Below are positions 17,200 to 26,569 of a stretch of DNA of 64,000 bases, piece by piece. The stretch lies in assembly GCA_001804805.1 (NCBI GenBank), contig MHBH01000061.1, forward strand, positions 1 to 64,000, in the 5' to 3' direction. This DNA is from Lentisphaerae bacterium GWF2_49_21 (GTDB taxonomy: Bacteria; Verrucomicrobiota; Lentisphaeria; Victivallales; GWF2-50-93). Numbering within the stretch: the first letter of the stretch is position 1; the number at the start of each line of letters is the position of its first letter. The notes under the pieces were generated by a model, which saw only the letters and a list, made by a program, of their open reading frames with translations, made no database searches and was not told the origin of the DNA. A program made the translations under genes and the position numbers.

Positions 17200-18768
17200 A
17201 TGTGTAAAACGACAATGTTGCCTTCTCTGCTCTTTCTTCTATTTATTTTTGCAGTCTGTGGAAAAGCAGAAGAACCGACTGGATCGAATCCAACTTCTGC
17301 TAATTATCTTGACAAGGCATATCCAAAACAGGAATTGGATAAAATAATCCATATGGGAATGACTTCTGAAGAAATCATCAAGATATTCGGGGAACCATAT
17401 TATAAAAGTCCTACCTCGGGTGTTGAAAAGCACATAGACAACTTCTTATATATGATTAATCCGATTAATGTTAAAGCTAAGAATAACGACAAGGTTATTA
17501 GCGGGTTCACTGTAAGCTTTGTTGACAACAAGGTAGAAGTTTGGGATATTAGTACAACATCAATGGCAAAGAAAAGTGATAATGCCAAAGCCGATAAGCC
17601 AGCAGAAACTCAGCCAGTCGCAGATGGCAAATCTCTTGAAAGGGCAGATAAGTTGATTGTAGATAAAAAATATTCCGAGGCTATTGGAATTTATGAAATA
17701 TTTGCAGAAAAAGGAGATGCTTATGCCCAGTATATGATAGGGGGGATGTTTTTTAAAGGATTGGGGGTGGCGCAGGACTATAAGGTAGCGTCTCAGTGGT
17801 TTATGAAAGCCCTAAAAAATGGTTCACCTGGCGGGGCGTACGGATTAGGATTAATGTACCAAGAAGGATGGGGTTTTGCGAAAGACTATAAAATAGCGGC
17901 TTCTTATTACTCTTTGGCAGTAACCAGAATTGATAGCTCAACCCATTTAATGATGAGTAACATACCCAATGTAGATGTGGAAATTATAAGTGATGGACGT
18001 CAAATAGGGAAAATAAATAAATTGCACAAAGTGGAATATGAAGCAGTTCTAAACGCCCAGCATAATTTGGCAGAACTATATTTCAAGGGTTTGGGTGTTG
18101 AGAAAAATTATGATTTAGCTTTAAAATGGGTGAGGATATCAGCTGAAAACGGGCTTCCTCAATCACAATACTCACTTGGGAGAATGTATTACGAGGGGAA
18201 AGGAGTTCAACAGGATTATCAAGAAGCTTCAACATGGGTCGAGAAGGCAGCAAATTCAGGGTTGCCAGAGGGGGAATATGTTTTGGGATGTTTATATTAT
18301 GAGGGTAAAGGCAAAGAACGTAATGTTGAAAAAGCTCTGGAATGGTTTAAAAGATCAGCAAATAAAAACTTTATTCCATCCTTCAACTATGTTGCATTCA
18401 TTTTAGCTGAAAAAGGAGATAACCTTGATGAAGCCAGGAAATTTGCCGAGAAAGCTGTCCAGGCGAATCCTGGTGTGGGTGAAAATGTAGATACTTTAGG
18501 ATGGGTTTTATACAAACAGGACAACTACGCTGAAGCCGTAAAACAACTTGAAAAAGCCGTAAATCTTTTACCAGATGACGCAGAAGTCAGAAGCCATCTT
18601 GCCGAAACCTATTTAAAACTTGGTGATAAGTACAAGTCTAAAGAGCAGTGGACGAAAGCACTCGACCTGAAGCCCGATAACAAGCTGAAAAAAGAGATAC
18701 AGGCAAAGATGGAGTCTCTTGACAAAAAAAGTTCCGACATACGGCCAACTCCAAGGGATGGTAAGTAA
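17200..18768 (+). CDS. exported Sel1/TPR repeat protein
   Basis: 522 residues with a hydrophobic signal (MCKTTMLPSLLFLLFIFAVCGKA). An SmpA-like segment may lie near residues 45-115 (MGMTSEEIIKIFGEPYY). From about residue 145 come six or seven Sel1-like repeats (AQYMIGGMFFKGLGVAQDYK, SQYSLGRMYYEGKGVQQDYQ), then TPR units at 410-500 (TLGWVLYKQDNYAEAVKQLEKAV). Such solenoids bind protein partners in the envelope. AAGGG precedes the ATG by 7 bases. Codon use is AT-richer than the mannosidase gene. It converges on rodA with only about 30 bases between stops. Confidence 0.8.
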   Translation: MCKTTMLPSLLFLLFIFAVCGKAEEPTGSNPTSANYLDKAYPKQELDKIIHMGMTSEEIIKIFGEPYYKSPTSGVEKHIDNFLYMINPINVKAKNNDKVISGFTVSFVDNKVEVWDISTTSMAKKSDNAKADKPAETQPVADGKSLERADKLIVDKKYSEAIGIYEIFAEKGDAYAQYMIGGMFFKGLGVAQDYKVASQWFMKALKNGSPGGAYGLGLMYQEGWGFAKDYKIAASYYSLAVTRIDSSTHLMMSNIPNVDVEIISDGRQIGKINKLHKVEYEAVLNAQHNLAELYFKGLGVEKNYDLALKWVRISAENGLPQSQYSLGRMYYEGKGVQQDYQEASTWVEKAANSGLPEGEYVLGCLYYEGKGKERNVEKALEWFKRSANKNFIPSFNYVAFILAEKGDNLDEARKFAEKAVQANPGVGENVDTLGWVLYKQDNYAEAVKQLEKAVNLLPDDAEVRSHLAETYLKLGDKYKSKEQWTKALDLKPDNKLKKEIQAKMESLDKKSSDIRPTPRDGK

Positions 18769-18801
18769 GGGATGAATCAGGTTAATGGTCTGTTCAACCC
18801 C

Positions 18802-19944
18802 TTACCAGATCGTCTGGCGGCGTGAATAGATCGACTGGATGAAGCCGAGGAAGACCATTGTCACTATCATAAATGTCCCTCCGTAGCTTATCAGCGGCAG
18901 AGGAATTCCGGTGATAGGCATGAGCTTTATGGTCATGCCGATGTTGACAAACGAATGTGCGAAGAACACACCCGCAATCCCGACGGCGATATACCTTCCG
19001 AAGTTGTCAGGTGCGAAAACAGCGGCTCTCAGGGCGGAGAATATCAGCAGACAATAAAGGAACACGACCGTCACCGCCCCGACAAAACCGGATTCCTCAG
19101 CTATAACGGAATATATGAAATCCGTATATGAGACATTCTTGGGGAGGAATCCAAGCGTGTTCTGTGTTCCCTGCATGAAACCTTTACCAAACGCACCTCC
19201 GCTGCCGACGGCAAGCTGGGACTGAAGACTGTTCCAGCCGCGGTTCTCCGGATCGCGTTCCGGATTAAGGAAGACGCGGATCCGCTCCTTCTGGTATTCC
19301 TTCAGGAACGGATATATCGACGGAACAGCTGCGGCGGCCAGGAAAAGCCCGAGGAAGATCCATTTCCATTTCAATCCGGCCGAGAACAGCACTGCGCAGA
19401 TCATAGGTATGAAAACGATGCTGGTTCCAAGATCAGGTTCGATGACAACAAGAAGGAAGGGCACTCCGCAGGCAACTCCAAGAATGAAGAGATGGGTGAG
19501 TTTATTCACGTCAAATCCTTTTATCGAAAGCATCCAGGCAGCCATGAGCAGGACCCCGAACTTGGCGAATTCCGAGGGCTGGATGCTTACCCCTGCGAAG
19601 GAAAACCACCTCCGCGCACCGTTCAGATCGACACCGAGTTTCAGGACCAGGACAAGCCCAATCAGGCATGCCAGATAGAAGAAGGGGGTGAACTCCAACA
19701 GCTTCCTGTAGTCCAGGAAGAAGGCCATTAATATCCATACGGCAAATCCCATGCCCGCCCATATGAGCTGTTTCTTCCACAGGAAGGCAGCCTTGTCGCC
19801 CACCTGCTGTCCTGTCCCGTAGATGAACACCACCCCGAAGGTGATAAGCCCGATCATCGCAATAAGCTGTATGAAATCAACTTTTGCGAATATGCCAAGG
19901 ATACGGCTCTTCAAATCTTTCCTGGATTCTTCCGGATAAGACAT
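18802..19944 (-). CDS. rodA: RodA-type SEDS peptidoglycan polymerase
   Basis: About 380 residues and ten predicted membrane helices. SEDS signatures are present: NGARRWFSFAGVSIQPSEFAK, EPDLGTSIVFIPM, and the C-terminal GIPLPLISYGGTFM. RodA polymerises lipid II during side-wall elongation, usually with a class B penicillin-binding protein, which is not in the window. I use the ATG opening MSYPEESRK, 10 bases after the preceding gene's stop, instead of a longer frame that would overlap it by 80 bases. It is the last gene of nadD - rsfS - unknown - rodA. Confidence 0.92.
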   Translation of the reverse strand: MSYPEESRKDLKSRILGIFAKVDFIQLIAMIGLITFGVVFIYGTGQQVGDKAAFLWKKQLIWAGMGFAVWILMAFFLDYRKLLEFTPFFYLACLIGLVLVLKLGVDLNGARRWFSFAGVSIQPSEFAKFGVLLMAAWMLSIKGFDVNKLTHLFILGVACGVPFLLVVIEPDLGTSIVFIPMICAVLFSAGLKWKWIFLGLFLAAAAVPSIYPFLKEYQKERIRVFLNPERDPENRGWNSLQSQLAVGSGGAFGKGFMQGTQNTLGFLPKNVSYTDFIYSVIAEESGFVGAVTVVFLYCLLIFSALRAAVFAPDNFGRYIAVGIAGVFFAHSFVNIGMTIKLMPITGIPLPLISYGGTFMIVTMVFLGFIQSIYSRRQTIW

Positions 19945-19954
19945 TAGGTCACCA

Positions 19955-20569
19955 TCAAACAATCTTTTTTCTGTTTTCTTCCATGAGACGGAGTATCTTC
20001 TCCCTTGCCAGCAGAAGCTTGCAGGACTGTTCATTCATCTTGGCCGCAAGATCCGGCTGAAGACGGGTCACTTCGTTGGCAAGGCCGATGATGTCATTGA
20101 TCGTTGCATTCATCCTCTTGCAGCTGGCGACAACCAGATGCGGCATGTCGGATGGCATCTCCATCACTCCGATAATCCTCGAAACAAGGATTGCATACAG
20201 GCAAGCACCCCTGACTCCAAGATTCATCGTTTCAGGATCGAACGAAGCCACATAGGTCTTTGTCCAGGCATAGGCAAATTCGAGGATCCTCCTGTAGATT
20301 TCCGCGCCCTGGAGACTTTTCCAGTCTTCGGGAAGATAAGAGTCCTCGTCGGGATCTCCAAACTGGCATTCATAAAGCCTGTCATAGAGCAGATTGGCCT
20401 CGGGAAGATTCTTCTGCATCTTCCTGACCCTGTTGAAGAGGATCTCCTCCTCGTCGGGAAGATCGATGTAGCGGGGAAGCTCCTGCATATACGTGTTTAT
20501 GCACTGATCCTCCTCCCGGAAGATTGACTCCCACTTGAATTCATCCCATTTTTTGATGTCATCGGCCAT
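19955..20569 (-). CDS. unknown cytoplasmic protein coupled to rodA
   Basis: A soluble, acidic, mostly helical 204-residue protein with no signal peptide or membrane segment. I recognise no domain. Tryptophan-containing patches (KKWDEFKWESIF at the N-terminus, WKSLQGAE mid-protein) and a lysine/glutamate-rich helical tail are visible. Its stop is 10 bases from the rodA start, and rsfS and nadD precede it on the same strand, so it may serve cell growth or the cell-shape machinery. That is inference from position only. Confidence 0.75.
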   Translation of the reverse strand: MADDIKKWDEFKWESIFREEDQCINTYMQELPRYIDLPDEEEILFNRVRKMQKNLPEANLLYDRLYECQFGDPDEDSYLPEDWKSLQGAEIYRRILEFAYAWTKTYVASFDPETMNLGVRGACLYAILVSRIIGVMEMPSDMPHLVVASCKRMNATINDIIGLANEVTRLQPDLAAKMNEQSCKLLLAREKILRLMEENRKKIV

Positions 20570-20589
20570 AGTCTCAGATCAATTATTTG

Positions 20590-20658
20590 GACAGGATTAC
20601 ATGATTTCCATGATACTCCTAATTTTAATTCATCCTGTCAATCCAGTTATCCTGTCAA
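20590..20658. repeat. family F CAGGAT repeats
   Basis: ACAGGATTACATG and CATCCTGTCAATCC..TTATCCTGTCAA, an imperfect inverted set between the unknown gene and rsfS. A similar ACAGGATAACAGGATTTACA lies at 62821. Confidence 0.55.
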
Positions 20659-20688
20659 CTGAATTTGATTTCAGCATATTGTATTCTG

Positions 20689-21117
20689 TCAAGACAGGCT
20701 CTTTTTCGCGAGGAGTTTGAGCGTCTCAATCTTCGGAGCGTCGCCCCAGAGGCTTTCAAGCTTATACTGCTCCCTCATCTTAGGAGAAAGCACATGCACA
20801 ATCACCGATCCGAAATCAATGACAGTCCAAAGGCTTGCAGGTACGCCGTCAATCGCCCTCGGTCTTTTATCCATCTTCGCACGTACTTCCCGCGTTACGC
20901 TGTCGGTAATAGCTGATATGTGCGGTATCGAGTTTCCGGTGCAGAGCACGAAATAGTCGGCTATGACGGACAGTCCCGACAGTTTTAGGGTGATCACGTT
21001 TTCGGCCTTGTGGTCATCTGCAGTCTTCGCGCAGATGTAAGCCAGTTCCTCAGCCTTGCCGGAAACAACTGTCTTTACCGTCTTCTTTGCAGTCTTCTTC
21101 ACCGCTTTCTTAGCCAT
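20689..21117 (-). CDS. rsfS: ribosome silencing factor RsfS
   Basis: 142 residues. The core from about residue 22 (ELAYICAKTADDHKAENVITL) to 130 is RsfS/DUF143, with the typical ADYFVLCTGNS and SLWTVIDFGSVIVHVLSPKMREQY blocks. RsfS binds ribosomal protein uL14 and blocks subunit joining when nutrients are scarce. The N-terminus carries a lysine-rich extension (KKAVKKTAKKTVKT) not needed for the fold. nadD next to rsfS is a widespread bacterial arrangement. Confidence 0.95.
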   Translation of the reverse strand: MAKKAVKKTAKKTVKTVVSGKAEELAYICAKTADDHKAENVITLKLSGLSVIADYFVLCTGNSIPHISAITDSVTREVRAKMDKRPRAIDGVPASLWTVIDFGSVIVHVLSPKMREQYKLESLWGDAPKIETLKLLAKKSLS

Positions 21118-21172
21118 TTATCTTCCTCCAGTTAAAATATTTTCGATTGACGATTTCCAATTACCTATATTT

Positions 21173-21823
21173 TCAAGAATAAATCCTGTTCCTTATAATA
21201 TACCTGTATACGGCCCCATCGACCAAGTCTTCTACGTTTTTACCATCAATTATTCTTTTCCTGATTTCCGTAGAGGAAAAATCATAGCATGGCATATGCA
21301 ATATATATCCCAGAAGCTTTTCAGCAACTTTTGCATCCCAGTTTGCCCTGAGTTCACCGGATGTAGGAACCTGTCCCTCCCTCGGATAAGCTATCAGCGT
21401 CCATTTTGCCGCAATCTCCCTGGCCTTGTACCAGGTGTGAAGGAGCCGCAGGCTGTCGCTCCCGACAAGCAGCTTTATCTGTGAGGCGGGATTCTTCTTT
21501 TCGAACTCAAGCATGGTGTCAAAGGTGTAGGATGGCCCGTTTCTCCTGCTTTCCATGTCCGAAACTTCGAATTTGCCTTTTCCAGCAGTTGCAAGCTTCA
21601 GCATTTCAAGCCTGTGCCTGAATTCAGAAACAGGGAAACCAGGCTTATGCGGCGGACGGTAGGCCGGAACAAAGATTATCCTGTCCGCAAGTCCCGCCGC
21701 AAGCACCTTTACGGCAATTTGCACATGCCCGTTGTGCGGGGGATCGAATGTCCCGCCGAAGATGGCGATGGAACCATTGCCGATTTTCAATTGCTGATTG
21801 CCGATTTTCGATTTTTTAACCAC
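21173..21823 (-). CDS. nadD: nicotinate-nucleotide adenylyltransferase NadD
   Basis: About 216 residues. IAIFGGTFDPPHNGH is the nucleotidyltransferase signature with the HxGH-type motif; YRPPHKPG and the C-terminal SSTEIRKRI match NadD, which makes deamido-NAD from nicotinate mononucleotide and ATP. I prefer the GTG 9 bases after AAAGGAGG; the ATG three codons upstream touches that ribosome site with no spacer. The first 20 residues look like translated intergenic repeat and are not conserved in the family. rsfS follows after 55 bases. Confidence 0.93.
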   Translation of the reverse strand: MVKKSKIGNQQLKIGNGSIAIFGGTFDPPHNGHVQIAVKVLAAGLADRIIFVPAYRPPHKPGFPVSEFRHRLEMLKLATAGKGKFEVSDMESRRNGPSYTFDTMLEFEKKNPASQIKLLVGSDSLRLLHTWYKAREIAAKWTLIAYPREGQVPTSGELRANWDAKVAEKLLGYILHMPCYDFSSTEIRKRIIDGKNVEDLVDGAVYRYIIRNRIYS

Positions 21824-22098
21824 GGAACACATCCTCCTTTGTCCTCCGCCGGATGACTACGGAGGACAGGCAGAAAAGAATAAACCGAGGAACACGATAT
21901 TACGGAAAACTTCAATTACTGCCGAGACGGCTGTACCACATTCTTAAATGTACATATTCACTGACGGATCCGCCGCGGCGGATTCAGTGAATATATACCT
22001 TCTTCGCCAATTCCCGTTTCTTGTTTTCTACTTTCTAAATTCTACTTTTATTTCTCACACTCCAGAACTCCCGCACTTCCGAACTTTAGAACTTCCCT
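21824..22098. other. intergenic, repeat fragments only
   Basis: Contains a truncated CTGTACCACATTCTTAA element (21932-21948), related to the inverted repeat at 53937, a CCGCCGCGGCGG palindrome near 21969, and a tract of related GAACTTC words just after the permease stop. No gene seen. Confidence 0.45.
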
Positions 22099-23034
22099 CT
22101 ACGTCTTCAGCCTTGGATCCAGGATATCCCTGAGCGAATCACCGAGCATATGGAGCGCCAGCACCAGGAAGAACATGAAGCCAGTGGCCCCGGCGACCTC
22201 CCACCAGACCCCCTGCCAGAGACGCTGCTGGCCATCGGAGATCATCACTCCCCAGCTCGGTTCCATCTGTACGCCAAGTCCGAGATAGCTTACGATCACT
22301 TCTGTCATTACGGCATATGCAAAGCGTAACGTAAAATAAATAATTATCAGATGGAAGAGGTTCGGGATCATATGTCGCATGATTATCTTGAACGGGGAGA
22401 ATCCGAGCGCCTTGGCGGCCTGGATGTAGGCGGTGTTCTTAAGCTTCATGGCCTCTCCCCTGACAACCCTGCACAGTCCAACCCAGCCGGTTATGCCAAT
22501 ACCGAGGTAGACAGCGATCATTCCGGGATCGGCATTGAAGAATTGAGCAGTGGCATTGAAAGCTTCGGCCAAAGGCGGATAAAGGAATCCCTTTGTCACA
22601 AGAAGCGCGAACGCCAGTATGAAAAGAAGAGTCGGCATTGATGCGAAAGTACTGTAGGTCCACACGGCAAAATCATCTATCCAGCCTCCGAAATAACCTC
22701 CTGCCGCCCCGAGGGCTACTCCTATCATTACCGCCAGGAACGACGAGAAAAATCCTATCTTCACAGCAGTCCGGCTTGCATGCATCGCCCTCCAGAAGAC
22801 ATCCCTTCCCTTGAAATCCGTACCAAGCCAGTGTGAGGAGGACGGGGGCTGATACGCATTTTCGATACTCCCTCTTTCATATAACGGGGTGATTTTCGCC
22901 TTTGAACAGTAGAATCCGTATACCTCGCTGAACAGCGCAAATGCGAAATACAGGCAGATTATCAAAAGCGCAGCCGCCGAGAACTTATCCTTCATCAGGC
23001 GCTTAAGAACGTTCAATATGCTCGTATAATCCAT
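22099..23034 (-). CDS. OppC/DppC-type ABC transporter permease, orphan
   Basis: 311 residues with six membrane helices. HWLGTDFKGRDVFWRAMHASRTAVKIG is the N-terminal signature of OppC-like permeases, and AAKALGFSPFKIIMRHMIPN is the EAA loop that docks on the ATPase. The family imports peptides, nickel or oligosaccharides. The OppB partner, ATPases and binding protein are not within the window on this side, so the operon probably once continued or is dispersed. No SD motif is striking at the start. Confidence 0.9.
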   Translation of the reverse strand: MDYTSILNVLKRLMKDKFSAAALLIICLYFAFALFSEVYGFYCSKAKITPLYERGSIENAYQPPSSSHWLGTDFKGRDVFWRAMHASRTAVKIGFFSSFLAVMIGVALGAAGGYFGGWIDDFAVWTYSTFASMPTLLFILAFALLVTKGFLYPPLAEAFNATAQFFNADPGMIAVYLGIGITGWVGLCRVVRGEAMKLKNTAYIQAAKALGFSPFKIIMRHMIPNLFHLIIIYFTLRFAYAVMTEVIVSYLGLGVQMEPSWGVMISDGQQRLWQGVWWEVAGATGFMFFLVLALHMLGDSLRDILDPRLKT

Positions 23035-23185
23035 ATTCCCCGCTTATTTAACACGAAATCCAACATAAAAACTGAAAATCTACATATAATATACATCCAT
23101 TCGCGGAAATAGCCTTCATGGTTGAAATTTCTCATAAGTAAGGCTAGATTACCGGTTTACTATTTTTATTGGGGGCAATATTTCC

Positions 23186-26100
23186 ATGTTTTACAATTTC
23201 AAATGTTCCGTATGCAAGAACGACATTCAGGCGGAATACCAGTTCATCGGCGAACTGGTGTCCTGCCCTATCTGCGATTCCGCCCAGATCGTCCCTGATC
23301 CGCCCTTGCTGGTGGACTCCATCTTCAGCGGCTACAAGATCGTGGAAATTTATGCTTCAAACCATCTTTGGACATCATACAAGGCGGTCGGTGAAATCGA
23401 ACATCCCGGGCAGGAGGTCCTCTTAAGGATTCCAAGCTCGTTCTATCTTAAGAACGACTTCAATCCGGAACTCTTCTTCAATGCCGTGCTCAGGACAGGC
23501 TCCCTCAACCTCGAAGGATTCCCTGCTCTTGTGGACAGATCCATTACGCCCGGCCGCACCTTCTTCATCTATGAATTCAACCATAAGGCAAAGACTGTTT
23601 CCGGATTCGCCTCCAAGCAGGTTCCCATAAGCAGCCTTGACTCGATCAAGATAGTCAGGAGGATCGCCTGCGCCCTCAACAAGGCATGGGAGAAGGAGAA
23701 TCTGATCCACCAGAACCTGAAGCCTTCGAATGTAAGGGTCGACGAGGACGGCAACATAACGATATATGAGTTTGGCCTCTCACAGTCCCTGATTGGGAAT
23801 TCCATGCTCCTCAACAAGGGTTTCAACATCTGGGACTACAGGTATATGAGCCCTGAATTCATCCAGGAGGGAATAGCCTCCGACCAGAGATGCGACATCT
23901 ACGCCCTCGGCGGGATTTTCTATCTTCTTCTCACAGGCCACCATCCTTACGGCACCAAGGCGCCTGAGGAAGTTCCTGAATCACCTCTTCCCGATCCGCG
24001 CGAATTCAACTATGAAGTTCCTTCCAACTACATATCCATCATCGAAAAACTGATGGCGAAGGACATCAATGAGAGATTCCAGTCCTGGAACGAAGTGATT
24101 GAATATATAAACATAACCTGCCCTGAATCCATAGCGGCCCCGGAGGCTGCCGGTTCAGATGTACAGCATATAAACATCGCAGCCCTGTCGACAGGCCGCT
24201 TCGAACCTGCCGGACAACTGGTAGGCCAGTTCGACGAACCCGTCAGAAAGACCGGGAAACGGACCGGCAAGTTCAAAAAAGAGAAATTCACCGACACAAT
24301 AGCGAGAATAAACAGGAACCTCATACCTGGCATAAACAGGCAATGGAAAACTTCCATCAAATCCCCTGATGCAGATTCCCAGGCCGTAAAATATTTCTTT
24401 GTCGCCGCAGCTGTAATCCTTATCACATTCGCCCTGGTGATGATAATGCTCTATTCCTACTACGGAACCAAGAAGACAATCAGGCCCATGGAACAGGCAC
24501 AGAGAGAAGTGCCCACTGTAATCGCCCCTGCCTCCATACCTGATCAGAAGGCGGTTCAGCCAGGTCCGAAGCCTCTCCAGACAAACAAGACCGCCCCCTC
24601 CCAGAAAAGAAGCACCCTCAAGGAAATCTCAGATTTCTATGATTCCAACCCGGCAATCAACCTTTCCGAGGCGTACAGGCGTCTCGACACGCTGAAGAGC
24701 GAAGCCATCAGGATTGAAGACGTCAAACTTGTACAGGACATAAACGAAAAGCAGCATGCTATGGATCTTTTCAAGAAGGAGAAGGTCTCAGCCGTCATTG
24801 AAAAGCTTAAAAAGGAAACTTCCCAGCTGGTGAAGGACGGCAACCTGCTGGACGCATGTGAAAAAATCGAAAGCTATACCGGCGAATATGCCGATGAGAG
24901 CGCAAACGAACGCAGGCTTCTCTCCGCCTCGCTGAAAAAATCAGTCTCCGACGAAAAATCGACCTTGTTGAAGACCGACATCGAATCCTGCATGAGTTCA
25001 GGGAACTTCGAAGAGGCCGAAAAGATTGCCAATGCCTTCAAAGGCAGTACCGAGGATGAGACTTTCAAGCGGCGCCAGATGCTCCTGAACCAGGTTGAGG
25101 ACAGGAAGACAAAGTTCACAAGGGAGGTCTCCCCGCTGTATACTGAAGCATGTGAGAATTTCCTTTCCGGACAGCCCGATGCGGGCATCGACAAGATAAA
25201 GCTCTTTATCGCCAATCCTGAAACCGCTCCTGAATCAAAAGCTTATGCGAAAAACCTCCTGGAGAATATTTCAGCATACAAGAGCATCTCGCAGGTACAG
25301 TCGACGCTCGATGAAAAGCTCAAACAGTGCGATTCGGCTGTAAAGGGCGACAGCTCATTCCTCAGGACAATGCTCTGCCTCCAGGAAAAATCCTATGAAA
25401 AGGCCAAGGATCAGATAAAGAGGATAAAATACCATCTCGGCGACAGCTTCATGCAGGTCGTCCTGGAACGCGAGGCCGAAACTGTCTTTGTTTCACTGCT
25501 TGCCAAATACGAGCTGACATTCAATCCCGGAAAGACCGAGCAGTTCCTTCTTGAACTCACACAGAAGAAGATCCAGCCGGCCAACGCAGTGGCGCTTGTG
25601 AACGCCACCAGCCAATACAATGAAAAATACAAGGCTACATCGTTTGTCAACAAGCATGAGAACATCATAGAGGCCGTGAGGAAATTCTGCAAGAGGGCCG
25701 GAGCCGAGGATACCGCTGTCAAGGCCGCAAATTCCGTCACCGTGACCCCGGACGATCCCCAGGGAGGGACCGACTTGATCCAGAAATCCCTTTCAGACAA
25801 GACCAATGCCATGTCGATATTCCTCAAACAGGGGACATATCAGACAAACAGGCTCAGGGAATTCTCAATGAACCAGAATGGCACAAAGATGACAGGCGAG
25901 CCTGGTACCGTGATCAAGAACAACTTGTCGGTCACCGGCAAGGACATAATTGTTTCAGGGATTAATTTTGAAGGCGTAGTTTCATGTACCGACAATTCGA
26001 AGAACATATTGTTCAGGAACTGCATGTTCAAATCCGACCTTACAAAGATCCATAACTCTTCTGCAGTGACCTTCCAGAACTGCCTGTTCAAGGGGCTGCT

Positions 26101-26536
26101 TGTAGAGAACTCCAGCACCATCACCTTGAACCATTGTACCATCCTTGCAAGCCCGAACGCTCCGGACAAGACCGCGGCATTATGGATAAAGGGGGACTCC
26201 GACGTGGAAATCAACAACTCGATCATATACGGCGAAGGCTATGGCATTGCCTTCACCCATCCGGACAACTTGAAGAACAGGAAGATCAACAATACTCTCT
26301 GGTATGGCGACGAGGCTCTCTGCGTTGTGATAAACAACAACAAGATCGATGACAAAGAGAAGATCGAGGCCGACAAAAAAACCAAACTCTCAAAATATTT
26401 CAAGATCAGGAGCAATATCCACTCGCCTCCGCAGTTCGTCGACGACAAGAAGGGCATCTGGCGCCTGGTAAAAGGTGTCGCAGGAACCAAGAAGGCCGAC
26501 GACGGCAAGGACTGCGGCATGGTATTTGAAGAGTAA
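23186..26536 (+). CDS. membrane pseudokinase with zinc ribbon and beta-helix tail
   Basis: 1116 residues. An N-terminal zinc ribbon (Cys7, Cys10, Cys27, Cys30) is followed by a Ser/Thr-kinase-like domain (about 47-305) with recognisable late subdomains (MSPEFIQEG, CDIYALGGIFYLLLTGHHPYG). Catalytic residues are lost: the HRD motif reads HQNLKPSN (Asp to Asn177), DFG reads YEFG (Asp to Glu195), and the VAIK lysine position appears to be Arg81. A membrane helix lies at about 404-425, then a long coiled-coil/helical region (470-880), and the C-terminal 220 residues resemble a right-handed parallel beta-helix (NNLSVTGKDIIVSGINFEG). I infer a signalling or scaffolding pseudokinase facing the cytoplasm with a periplasmic binding domain. 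Confidence 0.82.
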   Translation: MFYNFKCSVCKNDIQAEYQFIGELVSCPICDSAQIVPDPPLLVDSIFSGYKIVEIYASNHLWTSYKAVGEIEHPGQEVLLRIPSSFYLKNDFNPELFFNAVLRTGSLNLEGFPALVDRSITPGRTFFIYEFNHKAKTVSGFASKQVPISSLDSIKIVRRIACALNKAWEKENLIHQNLKPSNVRVDEDGNITIYEFGLSQSLIGNSMLLNKGFNIWDYRYMSPEFIQEGIASDQRCDIYALGGIFYLLLTGHHPYGTKAPEEVPESPLPDPREFNYEVPSNYISIIEKLMAKDINERFQSWNEVIEYINITCPESIAAPEAAGSDVQHINIAALSTGRFEPAGQLVGQFDEPVRKTGKRTGKFKKEKFTDTIARINRNLIPGINRQWKTSIKSPDADSQAVKYFFVAAAVILITFALVMIMLYSYYGTKKTIRPMEQAQREVPTVIAPASIPDQKAVQPGPKPLQTNKTAPSQKRSTLKEISDFYDSNPAINLSEAYRRLDTLKSEAIRIEDVKLVQDINEKQHAMDLFKKEKVSAVIEKLKKETSQLVKDGNLLDACEKIESYTGEYADESANERRLLSASLKKSVSDEKSTLLKTDIESCMSSGNFEEAEKIANAFKGSTEDETFKRRQMLLNQVEDRKTKFTREVSPLYTEACENFLSGQPDAGIDKIKLFIANPETAPESKAYAKNLLENISAYKSISQVQSTLDEKLKQCDSAVKGDSSFLRTMLCLQEKSYEKAKDQIKRIKYHLGDSFMQVVLEREAETVFVSLLAKYELTFNPGKTEQFLLELTQKKIQPANAVALVNATSQYNEKYKATSFVNKHENIIEAVRKFCKRAGAEDTAVKAANSVTVTPDDPQGGTDLIQKSLSDKTNAMSIFLKQGTYQTNRLREFSMNQNGTKMTGEPGTVIKNNLSVTGKDIIVSGINFEGVVSCTDNSKNILFRNCMFKSDLTKIHNSSAVTFQNCLFKGLLVENSSTITLNHCTILASPNAPDKTAALWIKGDSDVEINNSIIYGEGYGIAFTHPDNLKNRKINNTLWYGDEALCVVINNNKIDDKEKIEADKKTKLSKYFKIRSNIHSPPQFVDDKKGIWRLVKGVAGTKKADDGKDCGMVFEE

Positions 26537-26569
26537 TATTTTCTTCCTGCTGCCGGAAGAAAATATCAT

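Noticed and set aside
22099-23034. Complete Opp/Dpp operon
   Set aside because: Only one permease is present; partners, ATPases and binding protein are not in the window.
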